Positions 7,508-15,462 of a stretch of 64,000 nt of DNA are shown here, piece by piece (positions within the stretch are counted from its first letter, which is position 1; the number at the start of each line of letters is the position of its first letter). The translations under genes were made by a program, and so were the position numbers. Source of the stretch: CAYJLF01 sp964371055 (GTDB lineage: Bacteria; Eisenbacteria; RBG-16-71-46; CAIMUX01); the NCBI GenBank assembly GCA_964371055.1, contig CAYJLF010000017.1, positions 1 to 64,000 on the forward strand. The letters are read 5' to 3'. Below the pieces are notes generated by a model. The model worked only from the letters and a program-made list of their open reading frames with translations, was not told the DNA's origin and ran no database searches.

Positions 7508-9009
7508 ACGCTCAGACGTGTGCGATCCTCGGCAATGCCGAGTCGATCCCGATGCGGGATCTCCCGTTGCTGCCGGAACCGGCTTTCCGTCGGACCGTCA
7601 TCGAAGAGATCGATCGCGGCGGACGGATCGCCTCGTTCTTCGGCGTGCGGAGGCTCGATTCCCGTGTGCGCGTGCTCGCGGTGCTGGCGCAGGACGACCA
7701 GGGAGAGGTGGCGGTCTGCGCGGCCGACCTGGGAGAGAGCTACGAGGCCCTGACTCCGGACTGTCCCGAGGCGCACTGGTTCGAGCGAGAGCTGGCGGAG
7801 CAATGGGGCGTCGTGCCGCGCGGTCACCCGTGGTTGAAACCGATCCGCTTCCTGCCCGGCGCGCGTCCCGCGGGCGAGCCGGACCTGGTCTGTGGCGTCA
7901 TGGACTACTTCCGCGTCGAAGGAACGGAGATCCACGAAGTCGCCGTCGGCCCGGTGCACGCCGGAGTGATCGAGCCGGGCCACTTCCGGTTCCAGTGCCA
8001 TGGCGAGGAGGTGCTCCACCTCGAGATCTCACTCGGCTATCAGCACCGCGGGGTCGAACGGGCGCTGGTGGGCGGTCCGGACCGTCGAGCGATCCACCTG
8101 ATCGAGACTTTGGCCGGCGACACCACGGTGGGGCACGCGCATGCCTACGCGCAGGCGATCGAGGCGCTCGGGCGGATCGACGCACCGCCGCGGGGACAGG
8201 CGATCCGGGGGATCGCGCTGGAACTCGAGCGGATCGCCAACCATGTGGGTGATCTCGGCGCCCTGGCCGGCGATGTCGGCTTCCTGCCGACCGCCTCCTA
8301 TTGCGGCCGGATCCGCGGCGACGTCCTCAACCTGACGGCGCTCTTGTGCGGCAATCGCTTCGGCCGTGGTCTGGTGCGGCCGGGGGGCGTCGCCTTCGAT
8401 CTGGAGGAGTCGCTGGTCGCGGCCCTGGCGGAGCGGTTGGAGGCGGCGGCGAAGGACACGGCGGTGGCCGACGCGCTGCTGTGGGAAACGCCTTCGGTCA
8501 TGGCCCGCTTCGAGGGTACGGGCGCCGTTCCTCGCGAAATCTGCGAGGAGATCGGCCTGGTCGGTCCCGCGGCCCGGGCCTCGGGCGCCGATCGGGACGT
8601 CCGCACGAACCACCCCTTCGGTATCTACCGCTTCGCACACATCCCGAGCTGCACCTGGAATACGGGGGACGTCTTCGGCCGCGCCCATGTCCGATCGATC
8701 GAGATCCAACGATCTTTCGCCTTCATCCGAGAGCAACTCGCGTCGTTGCCGCGCGGGGACCTCTCTCTCTCCTCCGCGTCCGCGCTCGGGCCGGATCGCC
8801 TCGCGGTGTCGCTCGTGGAGGGGTGGCGTGGGGAGATCTGCCATGTCGTGATCACGGACGACGACGGCCGGTTCGTCCGGTACAAAGTCGTCGATCCTTC
8901 CTTCCACAACTGGTTCGGGCTCGCCTGGGCGCTGCGGGGAGAGCAGATCTCTGACTTCCCGCTCTGCAACAAGAGCTTCAACCTCTCCTACTGCGGGCAC
9001 GACCTATGA
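7504..9009 (+). CDS. HyfG/NuoCD-like subunit lacking the [NiFe] ligands
   Basis: This 501-residue protein fuses a NuoC (30-kDa) domain, about residues 20-125, to a NuoD/hydrogenase large-subunit domain, about 140-501, as in HyfG/HycE. The metal ligands are missing. Where [NiFe] enzymes have the N-terminal CxxC, this one reads ETLAGDTTVGHAHAYAQAIE (about 201-220). Where they end DPCxxC, it ends SFNLSYCGHDL with a single cysteine (Cys497). It therefore cannot be expected to bind a nickel-iron centre. This matches the known Ehr (energy-converting hydrogenase related) group, so its reaction is unknown; transfer from ferredoxin to quinone or another acceptor coupled to ion pumping is an inference. 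ATGA overlaps join it to both neighbours. Confidence 0.85.
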   Translation: MNAQTCAILGNAESIPMRDLPLLPEPAFRRTVIEEIDRGGRIASFFGVRRLDSRVRVLAVLAQDDQGEVAVCAADLGESYEALTPDCPEAHWFERELAEQWGVVPRGHPWLKPIRFLPGARPAGEPDLVCGVMDYFRVEGTEIHEVAVGPVHAGVIEPGHFRFQCHGEEVLHLEISLGYQHRGVERALVGGPDRRAIHLIETLAGDTTVGHAHAYAQAIEALGRIDAPPRGQAIRGIALELERIANHVGDLGALAGDVGFLPTASYCGRIRGDVLNLTALLCGNRFGRGLVRPGGVAFDLEESLVAALAERLEAAAKDTAVADALLWETPSVMARFEGTGAVPREICEEIGLVGPAARASGADRDVRTNHPFGIYRFAHIPSCTWNTGDVFGRAHVRSIEIQRSFAFIREQLASLPRGDLSLSSASALGPDRLAVSLVEGWRGEICHVVITDDDGRFVRYKVVDPSFHNWFGLAWALRGEQISDFPLCNKSFNLSYCGHDL

Positions 9010-9764
9010 TTCCCATCCTGCGCGCGCGGCGGCAACAGGGGCACCGCACGATCTCCTATCCTGACGGCCCTCCGCCCGCCCTTCCCGAGCGGTTTCGCGG
9101 TTGTCCGGTCATCACCGCCGGGGCCTGCCGGGATGGCTGCCGGGCCTGCGCCGACGTCTGTCCCGTCGGCGCGATCGGGCTCGATGATGGCGTTCGCATC
9201 GATCTCGGGAAGTGCCTCTTCTGCGGTGACTGCGCGGACGCTTGCCCCGAGGGGATCATCACGTTCACTCCTGAGCATCGTCTGGCGGCGCGGCGGCGCG
9301 ATGATCTGGTGCTGGGGCCCGAAGGTCAGCGCCGGGCAGAGGTTCTGGGTGCGGAGTTGCGCCGTGTACTCGGCCGGTCGCTCAAGCTGCGCCAGGTCAG
9401 CGCCGGGGGCTGCAATGCCTGCGAGGCGGATACGAACGTGCTGACCACGGTCGGCTGGGACATCGGTCGATTCGGCATTCAGTTCGTGGCCTCACCGCGT
9501 CATGCCGACGGCCTCCTCATCACCGGCCCGGTCACGGCGAACATGCGCCTGGCGCTCGAGAAGACCTGGGCGGCCGTGCCCGAACCGCGGATCGTCATCG
9601 CGGTCGGCGCCTGCGCGATCAGCGGCGGTCCGTACATCGATCACCCGGAGCAGCACAACGGCGCCGGCTCGGTCGTGCCGGTCGACCTCTATGTCCCCGG
9701 GTGCCCACCGCATCCGTTGACGATTCTGGATGGGTTGCTGCGGCTGCTCGGACGGATCGGCTGA
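9006..9764 (+). CDS. Ferredoxin-NuoB fusion, small subunit of the Hyf/Ehr-like complex
   Basis: This 252-residue protein fuses what are usually two genes (HyfH- and HyfI-like). Residues 35-90 hold two [4Fe-4S] ferredoxin motifs; the second is the standard CxxCxxCxxxCP (Cys70, 73, 76, 80), and the first is CxxxCxxCxxxCP (Cys41, 45, 48, 52), one residue longer than usual in its first gap. Residues about 125-250 are NuoB/small-subunit-like, with GGCNACE (Cys136, 139), GACAISGG (Cys203) and PGCPPHP (Cys233), the ligands of the cluster nearest the active site. So the electron wire is intact although the catalytic partner has no NiFe site. It is the last gene of the operon. Confidence 0.88.
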   Translation: MIPILRARRQQGHRTISYPDGPPPALPERFRGCPVITAGACRDGCRACADVCPVGAIGLDDGVRIDLGKCLFCGDCADACPEGIITFTPEHRLAARRRDDLVLGPEGQRRAEVLGAELRRVLGRSLKLRQVSAGGCNACEADTNVLTTVGWDIGRFGIQFVASPRHADGLLITGPVTANMRLALEKTWAAVPEPRIVIAVGACAISGGPYIDHPEQHNGAGSVVPVDLYVPGCPPHPLTILDGLLRLLGRIG

Positions 9765-10066
9765 CCTGGCGGAAGGGGGCTGGAACACAGTCGCGGCCGG
9801 TCATGACCGCCCGAGTGTACGTCCGCCCTTCCCTGTCATGAACTCGAGCCCCGGATCCTCCAGGCTCATTTCATGTTGGAAACGGACCCATCCTTCAGGC
9901 TCACTTCATGTTGGAGGCGGCCGCCGCTGGCCCTCCAGCGGAGTCTGGTGTACGCTGCCGGCACCGGGCGTGGCGCGACCCCGGACCGGGCGCTCTCGAG
10001 CGGTGTCCACCTTCGCACGGCTCTCTTCACGGCGCTTCGTCCCTGGCTCGCGCGGGAGAGATCGCG
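9765..10066. other. Intergenic region before the TonB-dependent receptor
   Basis: About 300 bases hold a 12-base perfect palindrome CGGTCATGACCG (9798-9809) 34 bases after the operon stop, and the 20-base direct repeat at 9861-9915. An open frame runs in from 9908, but it is out of keeping with a signal peptide, so the gene start is placed at 10067. Confidence 0.4.
9861..9915 (+). repeat. Two direct copies of a 20-base motif upstream of the receptor gene
   Basis: CAGGCTCATTTCATGTTGGA at 9861-9880 recurs at 9896-9915 with one substitution, 35 bases apart. The spacing of a little over three helical turns and the position 150-200 bases before the receptor start make a pair of regulator binding sites possible. 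Confidence 0.5.
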
Positions 10067-12643
10067 ATGCCGAGACCTGTCGTGCGGTTCCTGCTCTGTC
10101 TCTTGTTTGTTCCTGGGGCGTTCGGAGCGCTCGATCCGCGGCCATGCGCGGCCGCGACCGTCCAGGTCCGAGGGGCCGTCGTCGATTCCACCACCGGAAG
10201 CCCGATCCTCGCCGTCTCGATCCGGTGGGAGGCTGACACGGGCGACGTCCATGCGTCGGATCTGACCGATCCGCATGGACGCTTCGAGCTGCGGCTGCCG
10301 GCCGCCGTCGCGGGTTCGCTGCGCGCCCGGCATGCGGCTTACGAGACATCGACGATGCCGCTCGAGCTTCGAGGCATCGCCGACACCGTGCGCCTCACGA
10401 TCCGGCTCCACCCGCGGGTCTATCGCGTGGAGGAGTACCTGGTGCACGGAGAGCGCGTCGTGCCGCTCACCAAGGGGGACGAGACGCGGTACTCCTTTCC
10501 GCGTGGCGCGGTCCGGGCACTGGGGATCGATCGGACGAACGAGCTGATCAGCCGTCTGCCGGGCGCTGTGCTTCTCGGGGATCGCCCTTTCTTCCGCGGC
10601 ACCGGCTTCGAGCATGTCCTGCCGTTGCTCGACGGGGTGCCGGCCCGCGAGCCGGTGCGCGGACAGTGGGTGCTTCCGCCACCCGATGCGATCCTGGTGG
10701 GGCAACTGGCTCCCGGCGGATTCGACGCGGAGTATGGGCAGGCGCTGGCCGGAGTGTTCAGCGTCGAGCTCCCCGACGGCGGACCGCGGCATCAGTTCCG
10801 CGTGGGCGCGGAAGGGGATCACCTCCTCCGCCTCGGTGGGTCGTCAAGGAAGACCGACCTCCTGCGCGGGGCACTCTCCGGACCGATCGGCCTCGATGGA
10901 GTGACCTACGCGGGTTCGTGGCAGGTACGGCTGACCGACACCGATCTGCGCTACGACCATGCTTTGCCGGAGCAAAGCCTCGCCGGCCTGGGACTGGGAC
11001 GCCGGACTTCGGGGGAAGTGGCGGGATTGGCGCGCCTCTCCTGGGCTGATTCCGCGCGATCCAGAAGGGCGGCGCTGACCTGGCTGCACAGCGAGTCGCG
11101 TGCCAAGGGGTACCAACATCACTACTCCCGTGCCGGCTGGGTCGGCTACGACCCGATCTACGACCGATTCACGACCTTCGTCGATCCCGCCCTCACCACC
11201 GACAGCGTGATCGTCGCTTACGATGCCCCGCGAGGGGTGCCGACGCGCTTTCGCTCAAGCCGTCTCCTGCAGGTGACGGCCAGTCTGCCGCTGACCGGCA
11301 GAGCGAACGTGCGGGCCTCGGTGAGGGCGGCGGAGCACCGGTCGCTGGCCCGGGCCGAGGGGTTGGCCTTCGCGACCGAGGAGGAGGCGCGCGCGTGGGT
11401 CCGCGGTGAGACCACCCGGATGACACATCAGGTGGAGCGTTTCTACGCCGTTCACGGCGACTACCCGGAGTACGAGGATGGACGAAGCCGGGAGGTCGCC
11501 GCCGCGGCCCACCTGCGGGGTCGCACGGGCGGGCACGAGCTGGCCGCCGGCGGAGGAATCACGGTCGGACGGCACCGTCTCTTCCTTGCCACGCCGGCGA
11601 TCGACTGGACGACCCTCGGATCTCTGACGGAGGAGATGCAGAGCGAAGATCTCTTCGGCTATCTACAGGATACGTGGCGGAGCGATGCTTTCGCCTCGAT
11701 GACCATGGCGCTCCGCTGGGACCGACAGAGCCTGCAGCGGTGCCCGGGCCGGGGATCGGGCTCGACGCTCTCGCCTCGTCTGGCGTTCCGCCAGCCGTGC
11801 GGCACCCGGGACGCGTTGCACGTCCAGGCGGGCGTGCTCTATCAGTTTCCCGCGCTCTTGGAGCATTTCCAGAGCGCCACGACCGTACAGCCGCACCTCA
11901 CTCTGCGGGCGCAGCGCGGAGAGGCGGTCGAGATCGGCCTGCAGCACCACTTCTCGAAGCGGGCGGTCGGCTACGTCGCCGTGCACGTCCGCGAGTACAC
12001 CGACATCGTCTTCACCTCGCGGGAGGCAAGCGACGAGGACCTGCTGGAAGCCGGCCAAAGCGCTCCGAAAGAGACGCCGGAGCTCGTGAGCCGCGGGGTC
12101 GAGCTCCTGCTCGACCATCAGTTCCACCGGCTCCTCTCCGGCCAGCTCCGGGTCGAGGGGTCCCGGCAGGAGTACCGCGGTTCCGACGTGCCGTGGGGGC
12201 GCGCCCTGGTCGCCGCGGGGTGGCTCATCGCCCAGCCTTTCCCCTCGGCGCAGATCGCCCTGGCCGGGAGATGGGACAGCGGCCGGCCGTACTCGGTCTG
12301 CCTCCGCGCGCGAGGCTGCTCGGAGGCAGAGCGCTACGAGGGACGGCTGCCCGATCTCTTCGAGCTGGATCTGAGCACGCGCTGGCGGGTGCCGCGCGCC
12401 CGCGGGATGAGCCTGCTCCTCGAGGTGCGCAACCTGCTCGACCGCCGGGTGCCGAACTACGACTTCGGCATCTACGGCAGCGGGGTCGGCATCGGAAACT
12501 TCATCGCTTACTACGACCGCTATGGGAGGGCGGGCGGCTACCTGGTCGACAGCGGCCGGGAGGTCTGGCGGTTCGACCTCGATCACCCCCAGACCCGCAC
12601 CGCCGGTCGCGCCGTGCAGCTCGGGGTGGAGTACGAGATGTGA
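10067..12643 (+). CDS. TonB-dependent outer-membrane receptor with carboxypeptidase-like N domain
   Basis: The protein is 858 residues from ATG 10067, chosen because it gives a clean signal peptide (MPRPVVRFLLCLLFVP, cut near CAAA) and has GGGAGAG upstream. Residues about 28-110 are a carboxypeptidase-regulatory-like beta-sandwich (VRGAVVDSTTGSPILAV). A plug domain follows (RTNELISRLPGAVLLGDR to PGGFDAEYGQALAGVFSV), then a long beta-barrel. This layout is common in Bacteroidetes-like and other FCB receptors and transporters. The substrate cannot be told; no SusD partner is next to it. The last residues (LGVEYEM) do not show a typical terminal aromatic. Confidence 0.85.
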   Translation: MPRPVVRFLLCLLFVPGAFGALDPRPCAAATVQVRGAVVDSTTGSPILAVSIRWEADTGDVHASDLTDPHGRFELRLPAAVAGSLRARHAAYETSTMPLELRGIADTVRLTIRLHPRVYRVEEYLVHGERVVPLTKGDETRYSFPRGAVRALGIDRTNELISRLPGAVLLGDRPFFRGTGFEHVLPLLDGVPAREPVRGQWVLPPPDAILVGQLAPGGFDAEYGQALAGVFSVELPDGGPRHQFRVGAEGDHLLRLGGSSRKTDLLRGALSGPIGLDGVTYAGSWQVRLTDTDLRYDHALPEQSLAGLGLGRRTSGEVAGLARLSWADSARSRRAALTWLHSESRAKGYQHHYSRAGWVGYDPIYDRFTTFVDPALTTDSVIVAYDAPRGVPTRFRSSRLLQVTASLPLTGRANVRASVRAAEHRSLARAEGLAFATEEEARAWVRGETTRMTHQVERFYAVHGDYPEYEDGRSREVAAAAHLRGRTGGHELAAGGGITVGRHRLFLATPAIDWTTLGSLTEEMQSEDLFGYLQDTWRSDAFASMTMALRWDRQSLQRCPGRGSGSTLSPRLAFRQPCGTRDALHVQAGVLYQFPALLEHFQSATTVQPHLTLRAQRGEAVEIGLQHHFSKRAVGYVAVHVREYTDIVFTSREASDEDLLEAGQSAPKETPELVSRGVELLLDHQFHRLLSGQLRVEGSRQEYRGSDVPWGRALVAAGWLIAQPFPSAQIALAGRWDSGRPYSVCLRARGCSEAERYEGRLPDLFELDLSTRWRVPRARGMSLLLEVRNLLDRRVPNYDFGIYGSGVGIGNFIAYYDRYGRAGGYLVDSGREVWRFDLDHPQTRTAGRAVQLGVEYEM

Positions 12644-12719
12644 TCGGGTCGCCGAAGTCGCCGTAGAGCGCGTTCGCCCGGCTTCGACCGCACCCGGCCC
12701 GCGCCGGTGCCGTCGGCGT

Positions 12720-14366
12720 TCACACCCCGGGCTTCAGCTCCTCCACCCAGAGGGTCAGCTTCTCGAGCAGATCGTCGCTGTAGCCGATCTCCTGGAAACG
12801 GATCCGTCCTTCGTGGTCGATCACAAAGAGTGTCGGAATGCCGGTGACGCCGTAGGCCTGCGTCAACTCATTGCTGCCGAAGACGAGGTGCATGTCGTAG
12901 TCGCGGGAGCGGACGAAGATCTTAGCCTTGTCCGGCTCGTTCTCCCAGACATCGATCGAGAAGACCTTCACGTCATCGCGGTGCGTTTCGGTGAACTGAT
13001 CGATCTTCGGCATCGCCATCCGGCAGGGTCCGCACCAGGTGGCCCAGAAATCGAGGACCACGATCCGGCCGCGGAAATCGGCCAGCCGCATCGTATCGCC
13101 GGCGGCATCGACCAGGGACCAGTCCGGAGCGGGCCGGTCGAGTCGACTTGCCAGCGCCTCCGCGCGGCGGGCGTCGGCCCCGTTGGACCAGGCGGAGCGC
13201 ACCCGCTCGAGCAACGGTGCCCAGCGTGGGTCGTCCTTCACGCCCGTGAAGTCGGTGTCCTCCTTCATCAGAGTTGCTTGATCGAAGCCGGCGGAGACGG
13301 CCTCGTCGAGCGCGGCGAAGGCCGGGTCGACGTGCCCGGCCAGCGCGTGCAGGCAGGCCAGTCCGTAGTGGTGGTAGGCCCGTTCCTTCGGATCCGAGGG
13401 GACCGCAGCGGCGGCCTGGAGCGCGGCGGCGCGGTCGAACTGGTAGGCCTGCCGCAGCACGGAGGGGAGGCGCCCCTCGACCCAGGCCGGCTTGTCCTCG
13501 GGCTGGAGCCGCTTCGCGGCGATCCGCGCATCGGCCATGGCTTCGACGACGGCGCGGACCTCATCCATCTTTCCCTCGGCCGCGGCGAGTGATGCCTTCG
13601 CTCCATCCGCGTCCCACTTCACCCCGGCGGTGATCGCCTCTTCGTAGAGCTTCCCTGCCGCCTCCCGCTCCCCCTGGTAGAGACGGATCCGGAAGAGCAG
13701 CGGGAGGAGTTTGCTGCTGTCGACGGCCGATCCGGCGGCGCGCGCGAGCAGAGGATCGTCCTGGGCGAGCTGGTCGCGCAGCGGCTGCAGGGCCGGGCCG
13801 TATCCGCGGTCGCAGAGATCCTGCGCGTAGGTGCTGACCAGCAACCGGTAGCCGAGAGCGTCGTTCGGGTCGAGTTCGATCGCGCGACGGGCCAGCTCGA
13901 GTCGGGTCGCCGGCTCCGAAGCCGTGAGCCCCGCCAGCGCGGTATGCAACGCTGACTTCGGGTGTTTGGTCTGAAGAGCACGGAAGTGCGAGGCGCATCC
14001 CTCCGGGTCAATCTCCTTCCAGTCGGAGGCGACGCGGCGCAGGAGTTCTCGGTCGTCCGTCTCGTTGGCGTAGGTCTGGAAGATGCGAATCGCTTCGGCC
14101 ATCCCACCGGCCTGCAGCAGGTCGCGTTCGTAGGTCTCGCCGGTCCGGGCGGCGACGCCGCTGCGGTCGGAACTCCCGCTTCCTCCGCAGGCGCCGAGGA
14201 GGACGAGGAGCAGGATGAGGAAGGCGAACCGCGCCGGTTCCCGTCCGGACAGGAACGATCCGAGGTCGACACGGCGGGCCGGCCTCGATCCGGTCGCGAG
14301 CGCGGCGGCGGCTCGGACGGAGCATCGCCGCGGCGTACTTCCAGAAACGAGCGGAGTCGACGACAT
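12720..14366 (-). CDS. Lipoprotein with helical repeat region and TlpA-like thioredoxin domain
   Basis: This 548-residue protein starts at ATG 14366 (CCCGGAGG six bases upstream). A basic N-region of about 45 residues precedes a hydrophobic stretch and the lipobox LLGAC (Cys60). Residues about 80-400 are alpha-helical with TPR-like features (LARRAIELDPNDALGYRLLV). The last 140 residues are a TlpA/ResA-type thioredoxin fold with WCGPC at 444-448. It is probably an extracytoplasmic disulfide reductase or thiol-dependent assembly factor. The unusually long N-region before the membrane segment makes a later start possible, but no better ribosome binding site was seen. The small lysine-rich gene and archease lie upstream on the same strand. 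Confidence 0.8.
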   Translation of the reverse strand: MSSTPLVSGSTPRRCSVRAAAALATGSRPARRVDLGSFLSGREPARFAFLILLLVLLGACGGSGSSDRSGVAARTGETYERDLLQAGGMAEAIRIFQTYANETDDRELLRRVASDWKEIDPEGCASHFRALQTKHPKSALHTALAGLTASEPATRLELARRAIELDPNDALGYRLLVSTYAQDLCDRGYGPALQPLRDQLAQDDPLLARAAGSAVDSSKLLPLLFRIRLYQGEREAAGKLYEEAITAGVKWDADGAKASLAAAEGKMDEVRAVVEAMADARIAAKRLQPEDKPAWVEGRLPSVLRQAYQFDRAAALQAAAAVPSDPKERAYHHYGLACLHALAGHVDPAFAALDEAVSAGFDQATLMKEDTDFTGVKDDPRWAPLLERVRSAWSNGADARRAEALASRLDRPAPDWSLVDAAGDTMRLADFRGRIVVLDFWATWCGPCRMAMPKIDQFTETHRDDVKVFSIDVWENEPDKAKIFVRSRDYDMHLVFGSNELTQAYGVTGIPTLFVIDHEGRIRFQEIGYSDDLLEKLTLWVEELKPGV

Positions 14367-14427
14367 CGGCACCTCCGGGAACCGGGCGCGGCTCAGCCGG
14401 CGCGGTCGTTTCGGTTCAGAATCAGGG

Positions 14428-14535
14428 TCAGGCCTTCTTGACCTGCTTGGCCTGCTGCTGCTTGGCCGCCTCGGTCTGTTTGCTCTGCTTCTGCTTCTGA
14501 CCCTTGTCCTTGTCCTTCTTTCCCTTGTCTCCCAT
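14428..14535 (-). CDS. Very small lysine/glutamine-rich protein (35 residues)
   Basis: An ATG at 14535 with a near-ideal AAGGAGG six bases upstream opens a 35-codon frame that begins MGDKGKKDKDKGQKQKQSKQ and ends QVKKA. About 14 of 35 residues are lysine, with only short acidic punctuation. Similar MGDKGKK proteins of 30-60 residues recur in unrelated bacterial genomes (from memory) and have no assigned role. It lies 61 bases upstream of the TlpA-type lipoprotein gene on the same strand. The ribosome binding site is what distinguishes it from chance. Confidence 0.7.
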   Translation of the reverse strand: MGDKGKKDKDKGQKQKQSKQTEAAKQQQAKQVKKA

Positions 14536-14664
14536 CTCGATCCTCCTTGAGCGTGCGTGGCCAACTGTGTCGCCGGTGCCGGTCATGGAACGATCCGCGC
14601 CGGCCCCGAGGCGGCCGGCCGGGCTCCGCGGCTCCGCGCTGCCCATGATAGCGCGAGGCTGCCG

Positions 14665-15135
14665 CTAGGTGTCGAGCACGATCCTCACTTCATACCGAGA
14701 ATAGGACGGGCCGGCCCGGCGGACGATTTCGAGTCCGTGGTAGGTCGCCGCCTTGATGACGTTTCGGGCCTCGTGGCGTGCCGGGTCCCATGGTTCGCCC
14801 CGCGCGACGGCCGTGAGGTGCCAGGCGGACGGCCCGGGGGAAGCGGCGGGATCCGAGATGCCTTTGACCTCGAAGATGCGGAACCGGCGCCTCCGGACCT
14901 CGTGCCGATAGAGGATCTCCTGCAGCCAGGCGACCAGAAGCTCCTCGGCGTCGATTCCCTCGACCTCAATTCCCTCGTCGTCGCGCCCGACGACCCCCCG
15001 CGGGTCGTAGAGGAGATCGGCCAGTCCGAGCGCGGCGTTCTCGAAGAGCTCAGGGAGGGTGCGCCCGCGAGCGATGAAGGCCAGATCGGCGGTGTGCTCG
15101 ACCGGCTCGAATGGGACGAAGTCCGCCGTGGTCAT
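14665..15135 (-). CDS. Archease
   Basis: This 156-residue archease family protein starts at ATG 15135 behind GGGAGG. The N-terminal FEPVEHTADLAFIARG holds the conserved acidic metal site, the centre has EELLVAWLQEILYRHE, and the end has NVIKAATYHGLEI and a C-terminal EVRIVLDT strand and tail. In characterised systems archease speeds the RtcB RNA ligase through guanylylation and turnover. No rtcB is in this window, so the partner must lie elsewhere. An open frame extends 64 codons upstream, but the extension is not archease-like. Confidence 0.9.
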   Translation of the reverse strand: MTTADFVPFEPVEHTADLAFIARGRTLPELFENAALGLADLLYDPRGVVGRDDEGIEVEGIDAEELLVAWLQEILYRHEVRRRRFRIFEVKGISDPAASPGPSAWHLTAVARGEPWDPARHEARNVIKAATYHGLEIVRRAGPSYSRYEVRIVLDT

Positions 15136-15462
15136 CGGTCCTCCCGTGGGAGCATACCCCGGCCCGTGCGACGGGTCTTGCTCGGACGGCGGGACGCCGT
15201 GTCCCCGCTCTGCCTCGCGCATGGAGCATCGTGCATCGCGCAAGGTCACGCTGCACAGCGCGTGCCGCAGCGCTCCGCAGTGACTGTTCCTGAGATTCAG
15301 GTCCGCATTTAACAAGCTATTTGACAATGTGTTACGCGATCAGATCAGATCGTCCTTTGTTCGGCCAGCGGTTTGCAACCCCAGCCCCGAATCATGGCCG
15401 CGGTCGTCTCGTTCCCCCCCGGCGGGGCGATCGCGGTCCTTCTCTGCACCCAGGGGCCACGC
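15136..15462. other. AT-richer divergent intergenic region
   Basis: The segment separates the minus-strand archease from the plus-strand fibronectin protein. Bases about 15285-15365 are noticeably richer in A+T than the surroundings and contain the promoter candidate at 15321-15350. No gene is recognisable. Confidence 0.4.
15321..15350 (+). promoter_or_regulatory. Candidate sigma70-like promoter for the fibronectin protein
   Basis: An exact TTGACA (15321-15326) is followed at a spacing of 17-18 bases by ATCAGA/TCAGAT, a weak -10. It lies in the local AT-rich patch upstream of the large gene. The perfect -35 is the main support. Confidence 0.35.

Noticed and set aside
2379..9764. Respiratory complex I (nuo) operon
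   Set aside because: There is no NuoE/F/G or NuoJ. The presence of HyfE-type and HyfB-type subunits and the gene order fit hydrogenase-4/Ehr complexes instead.
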